NCBI GenBank assembly: GCA_040881785.1
Contig: JBBECO010000199.1
Coordinates: 1 to 64,000, forward strand
Direction of reading: 5' to 3'
DNA length: 64,000 bases
Source of the DNA: JACDCA01 sp040881785
GTDB taxonomy: Bacteria; Acidobacteriota; Vicinamibacteria; Vicinamibacterales; 2-12-FULL-66-21
Both the position numbers and the translations under genes were made by a program. A model generated the notes under the pieces. It was given only the letters and a program-made list of their open reading frames with translations. It searched no databases and was not told the origin of the DNA. Below are positions 31,871 to 40,729 of the stretch, piece after piece. Positions within the stretch are counted from its first letter, which is position 1. Every line of letters starts with the position of its first letter.

Positions 31871-32829
31871 CAGGCGGCCGGCGCGTACGCGGCGCGGAAC
31901 TCCGCGAAGGTGACCGGCACGGCATGCAGCTCTCGCGTGGCGAAGGCCAGGAACCGCTCGAGCCGGTCGCAGAACGCGTCCAGTTCCCCCTGGGTCCTGT
32001 TATACGGGCTTCCTCCGACGATCCCCTCGCTCGAATGGAACAGCAGGTTCAGGACCGGCTCGTTCCACCGGGCGAGGTCCCTCGCGAGGGCGATCATGTC
32101 GTCCAATGACGAATACGACGGACGCAGCCATCGCATCCGGAGCAGGCGCAGCGCGCGCAGGATGCGCCTGGTCGTGTAAGGCTTCGGGGCGCGGGCGTAC
32201 GCGTACTGGAGGGCCTTCGGCAGCCTCCGGTTCAGCGCGGCTGAAATCGGTAGTTCGAGCACGCCGCTCGATCCAGCCTCGGTGGCACGGTCATAGGCGA
32301 GGAAGTACGGCGTCAACGGCGCCTCGACGAACTCCGGCCCCCCCTTGTGTGATTCATAGAAGAGCGGGGCGACGCTCGAATCCACCAGGTAGCCGCATCG
32401 TTCCAGTGCCGCCACATGATCGGCCGAAAAGCCGAAACGGCCGGAGCGGTAAGACACAGGCGCCCGTCCCATCGCCGCCGAAATGGCCGCCGTCAGCGCG
32501 TCGAGCTGCGCGTCGAACTGTTCCCGCGGGAGCGTCGACGCGTACGGATGGCGCGCGACGTCGGCCGCCGTGCACGGCGGCGTTTCCCACGCGTGATGGT
32601 GGGCCCCGATCTCGCAGGTCCCGCGTGCGAGCAGCCCCCTGAGCACCTCCGCAGATCGCGGATCGGTCGCCACCGGGTGGGTGATCACATACGTCGGCCG
32701 GGCGCCGTGGCGTTCGAACAGCTCATGCAGCCGCGACAGCGCGTAGATGTTCTCGAAGCGCTGGTTCCGCCGCGCCTCGGCATCCCACTGGTTGTCGCCT
32801 TCGGTGTCGATGCCTACGAGCAGATGCAC
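31870..32829 (-). CDS. Polysaccharide-deacetylase-like protein
   Basis: A 319-residue protein with a NodB-like fold: an N-terminal acidic motif (LLVGIDTEGDNQW), a His-rich motif (EIGAHHHAWETP), an Arg-containing strand (SYRSGRFGFS) and a late LLFHSSEG segment. The usual TFDD and HSxxH motifs are altered. Similar proteins occur in polysaccharide and exosortase gene clusters. Deacetylation of a surface glycan is likely but unproven. It overlaps the GT4 gene and the GNAT gene by one base each. Confidence 0.75.
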   Translation of the reverse strand: MHLLVGIDTEGDNQWDAEARRNQRFENIYALSRLHELFERHGARPTYVITHPVATDPRSAEVLRGLLARGTCEIGAHHHAWETPPCTAADVARHPYASTLPREQFDAQLDALTAAISAAMGRAPVSYRSGRFGFSADHVAALERCGYLVDSSVAPLFYESHKGGPEFVEAPLTPYFLAYDRATEAGSSGVLELPISAALNRRLPKALQYAYARAPKPYTTRRILRALRLLRMRWLRPSYSSLDDMIALARDLARWNEPVLNLLFHSSEGIVGGSPYNRTQGELDAFCDRLERFLAFATRELHAVPVTFAEFRAAYAPAA

Positions 32830-33872
32830 TAGCGGTCCTGGTCCGAGTCGCCGAGCGTGATGTGCCAGTTGTCGGTGTTCTCGTAGAACGGCTGGTCCAC
32901 CTCGACGTCATTGACCTTGACGACGAACTCCATCGTCGATTTGACGAGGAAGTAGCCCGACCGGCGCAGGATCTTGCGGAACCCGGCGTGCATCGCAAAG
33001 GTCCGGATCTTGTCGGAGTCGGCCTGCCGCGCCTCGCGGTCCACCCAGCGGAACAGCGTTTCGATCCCCTGTTCGTCGGCCGGGTCGGCGAGAAAATCCA
33101 CGAGCAGTGTCACCCGGCCGCGCGGCTCGGCGTAATGGCGATAGACCGCGTAGCCGACGTTCCGGTCGTCACGGCGGAGCGCCGCGATCGAGTAGCGGAC
33201 GTGCGGCGCGTGCACGAACTTCCAGTTCAGGTACGCCGCATCGCGCCGGACGGCGAGATCGAACTTCGGCGCCAGCTCGTTCCACAGGTCCGTGAAGCTG
33301 TCATCGAAGCGCTGGATCATCCGCACTTCCGCCGCCAGGAGACGGCTCCGCGCGACGATCCTGACGATCGGCAGCGTCAGCGCCGACACCAGCCGGTTGA
33401 GCCCCACCGGCCAGTTCGGACGGCGCAGCGCCCGCCGCGTCAGCGGCTTGACGAGACATGGCACAGGGCCGACATCCGGCCAGCGCAGCTTCTGGAAGAG
33501 CCGGTACGAGGCCTCCGAGAGTCCCAGGCCGAGCGATGCGCCGACGTTGCGGTCCCAGGTCCGGAACAGCACCTCCCCCAGCCCCTGCCGCTGGCGTTCG
33601 GGCGCCACCATGACGTCCATGCCCCACGATCCCATGACCTCGCGGCCGCGCACCGACAGCTTCACCGGCATCGTCGCGTACTGCCCGACGATGGCCGGGC
33701 CCTCGCGCGCGATCCAGATTTCAGGTTCCTGGCCGGGGTTGTTCGGATTGTGGCGGTATTGCCAGTCCCAGCGCAGCCGGCTGGCCTCGGCCGCGTCGTG
33801 TCCGAACACGCGGCGATAGAGCGCGTTCACGGCGCGCCTGTCATCGGTGCGGTACCGGTCCACGTCCGCCAC
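32829..33872 (-). CDS. GNAT-family N-acetyltransferase
   Basis: A 347-residue protein with an N-terminal GNAT domain. The acyl-CoA-binding motif is in MDVMVAPERQRQGLGEVLF, preceded by the IWIAREGPAIVGQYATMPV strands. A larger C-terminal half (about 170-347, with AAYLNWKFVHAP) resembles the second domain of GNATs found in polysaccharide clusters. It probably acylates an amino sugar or lipid-linked intermediate. It sits 1 base from the methyltransferase gene. Confidence 0.8.
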   Translation of the reverse strand: MADVDRYRTDDRRAVNALYRRVFGHDAAEASRLRWDWQYRHNPNNPGQEPEIWIAREGPAIVGQYATMPVKLSVRGREVMGSWGMDVMVAPERQRQGLGEVLFRTWDRNVGASLGLGLSEASYRLFQKLRWPDVGPVPCLVKPLTRRALRRPNWPVGLNRLVSALTLPIVRIVARSRLLAAEVRMIQRFDDSFTDLWNELAPKFDLAVRRDAAYLNWKFVHAPHVRYSIAALRRDDRNVGYAVYRHYAEPRGRVTLLVDFLADPADEQGIETLFRWVDREARQADSDKIRTFAMHAGFRKILRRSGYFLVKSTMEFVVKVNDVEVDQPFYENTDNWHITLGDSDQDR

Positions 33873-33873
33873 G

Positions 33874-34716
33874 TTACGCCGCCGCCTTTGCCAGCACGTA
33901 CTCCATGTTGCTGATCAATGCGTCCTGCGTCAACGGGTTGTCCTTCAGCCAGCGGCTCAGCACCGCCGGCATGCGACGCACCGTCGCGGTGGCGTGCAGT
34001 TCCTCGCGGACGATGCGGAGGCCGGCGTCGAGGATCTGCCCGCGCAGTCTCCGCACCCGGACGAGCTCGAGGAGGTCGTCGTGCTTCCTCTCGCCGCGCC
34101 GCGCGGCTTTGATGAACGAGTTCTCATTGGCCGGTTCCTTCAACGTCCAGGGCGCGCGCCGCGCGAGGAACTGGAAGGTTGCGAAGGCCACCCGGCGTCC
34201 CGCGATGAGGTGCAGCGGGACCGGCACTTTCAGCCGCGGAAGATGCGCGCCGGCAAACGACAGGTACGGCGCCGTCGAGAGGTACATCCGGCCGCCCGGG
34301 GCGAGCACACGGGCCGCTTCGCGAAGATACAGGGGGGCATCGGCGACGTGTTCGATCACGGCGTGCGAGAGCACCAGGTCGAACGATCCGTCAGCGAACG
34401 GCAGGTACATGCCGTCGGCGAGCGCGAAGTGCAGGTTCGTGAGCGAGCGCTCCTGGCCCAGGCGCACGCCCGCGTCCTGGAAGCGCTCGGCCGGATCGAT
34501 GCCGACGACCAGCACGGCCTCTTCCGCGAGCGACAACGGCATCCCGCCGCCGCCGCAGCCGGCGTCCAGGATCCGCCCGTTCAACGCGACACCCGCGCGA
34601 TCGAGGAACGCGATGACCTTCGCGCTTCGGAAATACTCGAATAGCGCGTAGTCGTACTCGGACCTGAACCGGAGGTCGGCGTGCGCCTTGATGGCGCGTT
34701 CGTCAATCTTTCTCAC
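33874..34716 (-). CDS. Class I SAM-dependent methyltransferase
   Basis: A 280-residue protein. Motif I is ILDAGCGGGGMPLSLAEEA (about 49-67), motif II contains VVGIDPAE, and motif IV/post-I is ADGMYLPFADGSFDLVLSHAVIEH. This is a Methyltransf_11-type fold, typical of sugar or lipid methylation in glycan clusters. The substrate is unknown. It overlaps the GT39-like gene by 14 bases. Confidence 0.88.
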   Translation of the reverse strand: MRKIDERAIKAHADLRFRSEYDYALFEYFRSAKVIAFLDRAGVALNGRILDAGCGGGGMPLSLAEEAVLVVGIDPAERFQDAGVRLGQERSLTNLHFALADGMYLPFADGSFDLVLSHAVIEHVADAPLYLREAARVLAPGGRMYLSTAPYLSFAGAHLPRLKVPVPLHLIAGRRVAFATFQFLARRAPWTLKEPANENSFIKAARRGERKHDDLLELVRVRRLRGQILDAGLRIVREELHATATVRRMPAVLSRWLKDNPLTQDALISNMEYVLAKAAA

Positions 34717-36564
34717 GACCGAACTTGTCGATGAGGGCAGCGCGATCGTGGCCGGTGGCGGTCTCCGCCACGTCGAACGTCATGATGATGGTGCGGTTGG
34801 GATAGGCGTCGAGCACGTCCTGAATGACCGGATTGGCCCGCTGGGACTCGTAGCCGACGCTCGGTGCGATATACGTCAGAATATATCGCACATCATCGCG
34901 GACCTTCCGGTCCTCGTAATTCCCGAATCCCCGGCCGACGAACACCGGCTTGATCCGGTTCTCGAGCGACAGCCCGTTGGCGAGCTTCCCGTGGACCAGT
35001 GTGCCGGGCGGCAGCGCGCGTCCCACGGCGCGGGACGCCTCGTAGTTCTCGTACGTGCGGCGTGCGGTCCACTGGACGTATTGCACCAGCTGCCCGGCCG
35101 TGAGCGCGGCTGTGAGCGCCATCGCGGTCCGTGCTGTCAACTTTGCGCCCGACAGGAAGCCGGTGACGCGCGGCCAGGCCAGATACAGCCCGGCTGTCGC
35201 CAGGACGGCCAGGGCGGCGGCCAGTCGCACGTTGGGCGAGATCTCGTACAGGAAGGCCACCCGCACGATGGACCCGAACACGATGTACAGGCCGTAGAGC
35301 ACGAGCGGGGCGGCGACGAGCGCGCGCGGACGGGAGATGCGGGCCAGCGCCGGCGGCAGCAGCGTCCGGTCGCGCCCGAGCACGACGGCGGTCAGCGCGA
35401 TCAGCGGAGGGATGAACAGCACGAATCGCCGTTCGTTGCCCACGTCGTGCAGGACCAGTTCGAGCGTCCCGAGCCCGATCCACAGGACGAGGAGCCGCTC
35501 GCCGGCCGCGGCCGTCCGCCAGCGCCCGAGCAGTCCCAGCGCGGCGACGATCCCGACCGTCACCGAGAACCACATCCGCGTGAACAGATCGTGCAGGACG
35601 GGGAACCACGACACGCGATCCACCAGCGCCTGGAACCCGTAGCNNNNNNNNNNNNNNNNNNNNNNNNNNNNNNNNNNNNNNNNNNNNNNNNNNNNNNNNN
35701 NNNNNNNNNNNNNNNNNNNNNNNNNNNNNNNNNNNNNNNNNNNTCGTGCAGGACGGGGAACCACGACACGCGATCCACCAGCGCCTGGAACCCGTAGCTC
35801 GGCTTGCGCGTGACCGACATCTGCCAGTTGTAGAAGCGATATTCCGTCCAGTTCGGCAGCACGAACACCGCCAGCGCGAGGATCGATGACGCGACGAGTC
35901 CGCCGAGGGTCATGACCGCCGCACGCCGGTGCCCCGGTGCCGTCTCCCGGCCGGCGTAATGAAGGGTCAGCACCAGGAGCGCGTCGGCCCCCAGGGCGGC
36001 CGCGTAGAAGGCCGCGGACGCCTTCGTGAAGAACGCGAGCAGGGCAAGGCCTCCGGCCGGCCATCCCCAGCGCGCGTCGTCCTGCGCGCGGACGTAGCAA
36101 TACCAGGACGCCACGAGGAAGGCGACCATCGGCCCTTCCATGAGCGCTGCCCGGTTCCACATCACGTAGGCAAAGTTCGCGGCCAGAAGGGTTCCGGCGA
36201 TGAGACCGGCCTCCCGGCCCGCGATCCGCCGGACGCCGAGCGCCAGCAGCGCGACCGACAGCACGCCGAGAAGTCCCGGGACCAGACGCGCCTGCCGCAC
36301 GCCGACCCCGAACGCCTCGAATGACAGGTATTCGAGCCCGGTGAAGACCGGCGCGATGTACATCGGATTCCAGTTGTCGAGCGACCAGTCGCCGAAGAGG
36401 GCCTTGTTCCTGGCGTTGTGCACCCAGGCGCCTTCGTCGTGCCAGACGATGCCGGCGGTCGGGTTGGTCGGGGGATCGGCGGTGGGGAACAGGCCGCGCA
36501 GAAGCGCAGCCAGCAGCAGGATCACTAGCAGGGGCCCGGTGAAATGCCGGGACGCGACGGTCAT
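34703..36564 (-). CDS. GT39/PMT-like integral membrane glycosyltransferase (interrupted by an assembly gap)
   Basis: A polytopic protein with the acidic first-loop motif WHDEGAWVHNARN of lipid-linked-sugar glycosyltransferases (PMT/ArnT type) and about ten membrane helices. A 100-N run (35644-35743) interrupts it. The 55 bases on each side are identical, and the reading frame is continuous if the Ns and one copy are removed, giving about 568 residues. So the gene is probably intact. The ATG at 36564 is chosen because the sequence upstream is a palindromic element. Confidence 0.8.
35589..35798. other. Assembly gap: 100 Ns flanked by a 55-base duplicate
   Basis: Ns occupy 35644-35743. Bases 35589-35643 and 35744-35798 are identical over exactly 55 bases. 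This is the expected trace of two contigs that share a de Bruijn k-mer overlap and were scaffolded with a fixed-size gap. The real sequence most likely has no gap and one copy. Confidence 0.9.
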
Positions 36565-36575
36565 CAAGATCAACC

Positions 36576-36600
36576 GTAGGGGCGGTTCGCGAACCGCCCC
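36576..36600. repeat. GTAG-led 22-base perfect palindrome
   Basis: GTAG (36576-36579) leads into a 22-base perfect palindrome at 36579-36600, with half-site GGGGCGGTTCG. It lies between the GT39-like gene start (36564) and the stop of the secreted protein gene (36610). It may act as a weak terminator or be a dispersed repeat; there is no T-run. Confidence 0.55.
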
Positions 36601-36609
36601 CACGCGGCA

Positions 36610-38601
36610 TCAATAGACGCGGACGGGAATCACGAACACGTTGTTGAACGCTTTGACGACCGAGCTGTACGCGAACGCGACGATCGTGTAGCCACCGGGT
36701 GGCAGCGTGCCCTGGACCCTGAACCCGGAGTTGTTGAATTGCGAGGAGCCGAACGCGGCCCCCACGTCCGGCCGGGACGAGCCGTAGGAGGCGACGCCGA
36801 CCAGCATTGCCGCACCGTCGTTGCCCGGGTAAGCCCACACGTGCACGGTACTGACGCCGGTGCCCGTGCCAGACCCCAGGTCGAGCGCCCAGCCCGCGAC
36901 CGTCACATTCTGCGACAGGTTGTCGTTCTGCGCGGGCGTATCGACCCACATCCGTGGCACCGAGACGGGGGCCACGACCTGCACACGGACGACCGAGGCC
37001 GCGGTGAAGGCCTTGGCAATCTTGCTGTAGGGGAAGACGGCGATGTCGTACGTGCCGGGCGCGAGCTCAGCGGTCCGGCCGAATCCCGAGGGTGTGAAGC
37101 GAGCGCTGCCGAACGCGGCACCGACGTCTCCACGCGAGATCCCATAGGTGGCGACGCCGAGGAACGTCGCGGCGGCTCCGTTGGTCGGATAGGCCCAGAT
37201 ATGCACCGTGCTCACGCCGGTGTCCGTCGTGGAGGCGGCATCGAGGGCCCATCCGCCGATCGAGAACCCGTTTCCTGGTACGGTCCCGCCGTTTCTGGGC
37301 GTGTCAATGGCCATGAACGGCTGCGGCGTCGCCGGCGGCGGCGTCGGCGTTGGCGTTGGGGTCGGCGTTGGCGAGGGGGTGCCGGGTGAACCCACGGTGC
37401 CCGTCTGCACCACCTGATTGGCGATCGCGGAGAAGTTCCGCGTGTTGAACGCCAGGTTCCACGAGCTGTGCGTGGCGCTCGACGCCACCCGCGGGTAGCG
37501 CGCGGGCCGCGTGCTCGTGCTGACCTTCGTCTCGCCCCCGATGGGCACGCCGCTCCCGTCCAGCTCGAGGCCGAAGACGTCGTCGTTGACCCGGTCCACG
37601 GAGCCAATCAGGAACGTCTTGCTGACGTTGTTGTACGCCATGCCGAGCGCGTCGTAGGAACCGATGGAGGCCGAGGCGAGCCGCTGCGCGATCAGGTTGC
37701 CGGCCGCATCGAATTCCGCGGTGCGGGTGAACACACCCGACGAGATCAGTTCGAACCAGGTCATGACGTAGCGATTGGTGTTCGGGTTGTAGTCGATGTC
37801 GGTGATCGTCGTCATGGCGCCGCCCATGACGTTGAACGAGGTGCGGGCGAACGTGCCGGGGTTGTCGGCCGGCACCTTGACGAAGGCGGAGTACGCGGTC
37901 GTGGCCGTTTCACCGCTGAACGAGACCCCGAAGTCGTTGGTGGCCGAGTTCCAGGCCACGCCGGGGTCGCGCGCGAAGCCGCTCGAGAGCGGGACGACGC
38001 TGCCGACGCCCGCGCCAGTGAGATCGACCAGCCGGCCCTGGACGACGATGTTGGGCGCATAGTTCTTCCAGGCCACGAAGAATCGCTGGCTGGTCGCCGA
38101 GTAGGCCACCGCCGCGCCGCTCTCCAGCCACGACGAGGTGCCCTCCGAAATCACCTGCTCGGTGCCGAGCAGCCCGTCCGTGCAGCTGACCATGCGCGTG
38201 TGAAGTCTGGCGGTCCCGAACTCTTCCTGAGGCCAGACGACCAGGAACGCACCCTTGCCGCCATTGGCGTGGGGGCTGTACCGCGCTCGCGGGTACGCGC
38301 CGAAGAAGACGTTCCCCTCTGAGTGCGGCTTGATGGTGAAGACTGAGCCGATCGTCTGTCCCTGCCCGTTGACGCAGATGCCGACGACCGTGTTCTGGGC
38401 GCCGACCACGAGGTAGCCCCCCGTGCTCGGATCCGCGGCCACGTCCACGCCGCGCACGAAGAAGGCGGCGATCTCGGCGGTCGCGCCGATGGCGGAGATC
38501 TGTGCGGCCGCGGTGCCCGGCAGCGTCAAAAGGGCGGCGGCGATCGCCGCAGCGCACGCGAGGGGCCGAAGGGCCCTGAAGTTCACAGGGTTCTGAGTCA
38601 T
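36610..38601 (-). CDS. Large secreted protein with two C-terminal repeat modules
   Basis: A 663-residue protein with a Sec signal peptide (about 1-34, ending GTAAAQ). The N-terminal part (35-400) shows beta-propeller-like repeats (GGYLVVG, KGAFLVVWPQEE, QRFFVAWKNYA, NRYVMTWFEL). A PTPTPTPTP linker (about 405-425) follows. Two modules of about 110 residues share GWALD, GVSTVHIWAYP or GVSTVHVWAYP, YG-SR-DVGAAFGS and SGF motifs. The modules are likely Ig-like cell-surface domains. No enzymatic motif is seen. It could be a surface or extracellular binding protein linked to the adjacent glycan genes. Confidence 0.7.
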   Translation of the reverse strand: MTQNPVNFRALRPLACAAAIAAALLTLPGTAAAQISAIGATAEIAAFFVRGVDVAADPSTGGYLVVGAQNTVVGICVNGQGQTIGSVFTIKPHSEGNVFFGAYPRARYSPHANGGKGAFLVVWPQEEFGTARLHTRMVSCTDGLLGTEQVISEGTSSWLESGAAVAYSATSQRFFVAWKNYAPNIVVQGRLVDLTGAGVGSVVPLSSGFARDPGVAWNSATNDFGVSFSGETATTAYSAFVKVPADNPGTFARTSFNVMGGAMTTITDIDYNPNTNRYVMTWFELISSGVFTRTAEFDAAGNLIAQRLASASIGSYDALGMAYNNVSKTFLIGSVDRVNDDVFGLELDGSGVPIGGETKVSTSTRPARYPRVASSATHSSWNLAFNTRNFSAIANQVVQTGTVGSPGTPSPTPTPTPTPTPPPATPQPFMAIDTPRNGGTVPGNGFSIGGWALDAASTTDTGVSTVHIWAYPTNGAAATFLGVATYGISRGDVGAAFGSARFTPSGFGRTAELAPGTYDIAVFPYSKIAKAFTAASVVRVQVVAPVSVPRMWVDTPAQNDNLSQNVTVAGWALDLGSGTGTGVSTVHVWAYPGNDGAAMLVGVASYGSSRPDVGAAFGSSQFNNSGFRVQGTLPPGGYTIVAFAYSSVVKAFNNVFVIPVRVY

Positions 38602-38713
38602 AAAGCTTCGAATGTGAAGGTACGCAGGGCGTTCGGCCTCAATATCGACAGGCCGGGGAATTACTGTAGGAGTGTGAAAAATTGTATACGCTGTACCCGG
38701 AAATTGCCAGCGT

Positions 38714-39862
38714 TTACCTGGTCGCCGCCAGGATATTTCCGGCCGCCCTCACCCTCGTCAGGCCGTCATCCGAGCGCAGCAGGCGCCGGAGGGTGGCAAG
38801 GTCCAGGGACACGGTCTGGGCGAGCGTGCGCGACGCGAGGGCGCGGACGGCCGGATTGTCGTCCTGGGCCAGAGATTCCGAGACTGAACGCGCGAGTTCC
38901 GGGTCTTGGGGTCCCAGCAATCGCGCGGCGCCCAGCCGGACCGTAGGCTCGCCGGTCCGGGCGAGCGCCCGGACGGTTTCGAGCCACGTGGCGTCGGGGG
39001 CGGCAGCGAGCGCCTCGGCCCCGATGAGCTGGCTCGACGGCGTCTCGCTGACCAGCAGCTCGCGGAGGAGCGGCAATCCGGCGGGATCGTCGAGTGCCAG
39101 CAATGCCGCGGCCGCGCGGACGCGCACGAACGAAAACTCGTCCTTCAGGAGCTCCCGGAGCCTGGCCTGCGAGCCTCGAGCCTGGAGCCTGGCGAGCGCG
39201 TCGGCGGCTGCCCCGCGTACTTCCGGCCTCGTGTCCGCCAGTTGCGCCGCGACCGCCGCTTCCGCGCGCGGGCTGCCGCTGGCGCCGAGCGCCTCGATCG
39301 CGGCGACCTTGCTCGTGGCGCCGGCCTTCAGTTCGTCGATGACCTGTGAGACGGCCGTGTCACTGCCGAGCGCAGCCATCACCCGCGGGTTCACCGCCGC
39401 CGCCCCGGCTGCCCCGGCGAACACCGCATCGGCATCGACTCCGGGTTCCTCGTGGAGCAGACGGAGCGCTTCGCTCCGGGCCGGCGACTCCTGTCGCGCC
39501 TCGACCTTCAGTACTCCAAGGGCAACGAGACGCAGCAGCGAAGGGTCTTCCATCTTTCGCTGCCCGAGCCACCGGTCGTAGTGGTCGAGGCCGGCGCCCG
39601 GACCGCTCGCCGCGATACCCGCCTCGATGGCGAGCACGGCAACCGCCACACTGCGAGGGAATTTCTGCTGGACCGTCGCCGCGTGGCTCTCGGCCAGACC
39701 GTGCTGGCCCTGCGCCATCAGCGCCCAGCCCTGCATCAGCCCCGCCGCTTCCGCGTTGAGGTGGGCGGCTGGAGGTTGTGGCGCCGGCGGCGCCTGCTGT
39801 GCCCCGAGGGTGGCAGAGGCCGCGACGCACACGATGACCGGAAACATCACTCTCACGTTCAT
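38714..39862 (-). CDS. Exported HEAT-repeat protein
   Basis: A 382-residue protein with a signal peptide (MNVRVMFPVIVCVAASATLG). A helical N-terminal region is followed by HEAT-type repeats (about 165-380): SKVAAIEALGASGSPRAEAA, EVRGAAADALARLQARG, VRVRAAAALLALDDP, VRLGAARLLGPQDPE, TRVRAAGNIL. Bases 39156-39189 contain GAGCCTG/GAGCCTC heptads, which encode the segment around LQARGSQARLRELL. It is divergent from a GT2 gene. Function unknown; HEAT arrays usually bind proteins. Confidence 0.7.
   Translation of the reverse strand: MNVRVMFPVIVCVAASATLGAQQAPPAPQPPAAHLNAEAAGLMQGWALMAQGQHGLAESHAATVQQKFPRSVAVAVLAIEAGIAASGPGAGLDHYDRWLGQRKMEDPSLLRLVALGVLKVEARQESPARSEALRLLHEEPGVDADAVFAGAAGAAAVNPRVMAALGSDTAVSQVIDELKAGATSKVAAIEALGASGSPRAEAAVAAQLADTRPEVRGAAADALARLQARGSQARLRELLKDEFSFVRVRAAAALLALDDPAGLPLLRELLVSETPSSQLIGAEALAAAPDATWLETVRALARTGEPTVRLGAARLLGPQDPELARSVSESLAQDDNPAVRALASRTLAQTVSLDLATLRRLLRSDDGLTRVRAAGNILAATR
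39156..39189. repeat. GAGCCTG heptads inside coding sequence
   Basis: GAGCCTG (39156), then contiguous GAGCCTC (39169), GAGCCTG (39176) and GAGCCTG (39183). This is the same 7-base periodicity seen in intergenic arrays, but within the exported HEAT-repeat gene. Because 7 is not a multiple of 3, the words are read in different frames. Confidence 0.5.
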
Positions 39863-39931
39863 AGTCCTGATCCGGGAGCGCTCATCGGAGGTCGCAGGAC
39901 CCCTCGGTGAGCACCTCTGAATTATAGTGGC

Positions 39932-40729
39932 GTGCGAGCCACCATAGTGCCTGACGCATCGAAGCCCGCCGCCCTGAGCATCGTCATTCCTACGTACAAC
40001 GAGCGCGATCGGCTTGCCGATCTGGTGCAGGCGATTTTCGAGGGGTATGCGGCTGAAGGGTTAGACGCCGAACTGGTGATCGTGGACGACAATTCCCCGG
40101 ACGGCACCGGTGCCCTCGCCGATGAGCTCGCCCGGCGGTATCGGATCACGGTGATCCACCGGGCCGGCAAACTGGGGCTCGGCACGGCCGTGGTGGAAGG
40201 GTTCCACGCGGCGAGTGCGCCGATCGTCGGTGTCATCGACGCCGACCTGAGTCATCCGCCGCGCGCGCTGCCGCGGATGCTCGCCGCGATGCAGCAGGCG
40301 CAGGCGGACATGGTGATCGGCAGCCGGTACATCCCCGGCGGCGGCACCGAGAACTGGGGGCTCGGACGCCTGTTCATGTCCCGCGCGGCCTGCCTGGCGG
40401 CGAGAGGGCTGACGCCGGTCGCAGACGCGACGTCCGGATTTTTTCTCATTCGGAAGGACCTGGCCGACGGCGTGCGCATTTCAGCCGGCGGGTTCAAGAT
40501 CTGTCTCGAGCTGCTCGTGCGCGGGCGCCCGGGCACGGTCGTCGAGATTCCGTATGTCTTCAAAGGACGCACGGCCGGCGAGAGCAAGATGAACCTGCGT
40601 GAGGCGCTCGGGTACCTCGCGCAGCTCCGGGATCTCTGGCGCTTCAAGCGCTCGCATCCGACGGCCGGGCAGCGATACCTGCGGCTCACCGCCGATCAGC
40701 TTCAGCGAGAGCCGCTGGCGCGCTCCTGA
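39932..40729 (+). CDS. Polyprenol-monophosphomannose-synthase-like GT2
   Basis: A 265-residue GT-A transferase: LSIVIPTYNERDRLADLVQA near the N-terminus, VDDNSPDGTG, the metal-binding DADLSHPP, and the PPM-type KGRTAGESKMNLREALGYL. These enzymes make polyprenyl-phosphate sugars used as donors by PMT/GT39-type membrane transferases, several of which are encoded here. It is the only plus-strand gene in this section. GTG at 39932 or 39947 may be the start. A TATAGT box at 39924-39929 is close to the start. Confidence 0.9.
   Translation: MRATIVPDASKPAALSIVIPTYNERDRLADLVQAIFEGYAAEGLDAELVIVDDNSPDGTGALADELARRYRITVIHRAGKLGLGTAVVEGFHAASAPIVGVIDADLSHPPRALPRMLAAMQQAQADMVIGSRYIPGGGTENWGLGRLFMSRAACLAARGLTPVADATSGFFLIRKDLADGVRISAGGFKICLELLVRGRPGTVVEIPYVFKGRTAGESKMNLREALGYLAQLRDLWRFKRSHPTAGQRYLRLTADQLQREPLARS

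Noticed and set aside
35589..35798. 55-base direct repeat considered as a biological duplication or attachment site
   Set aside because: The copies abut a run of exactly 100 Ns and have the length of an assembler k-mer, which fits a contig-overlap artefact.
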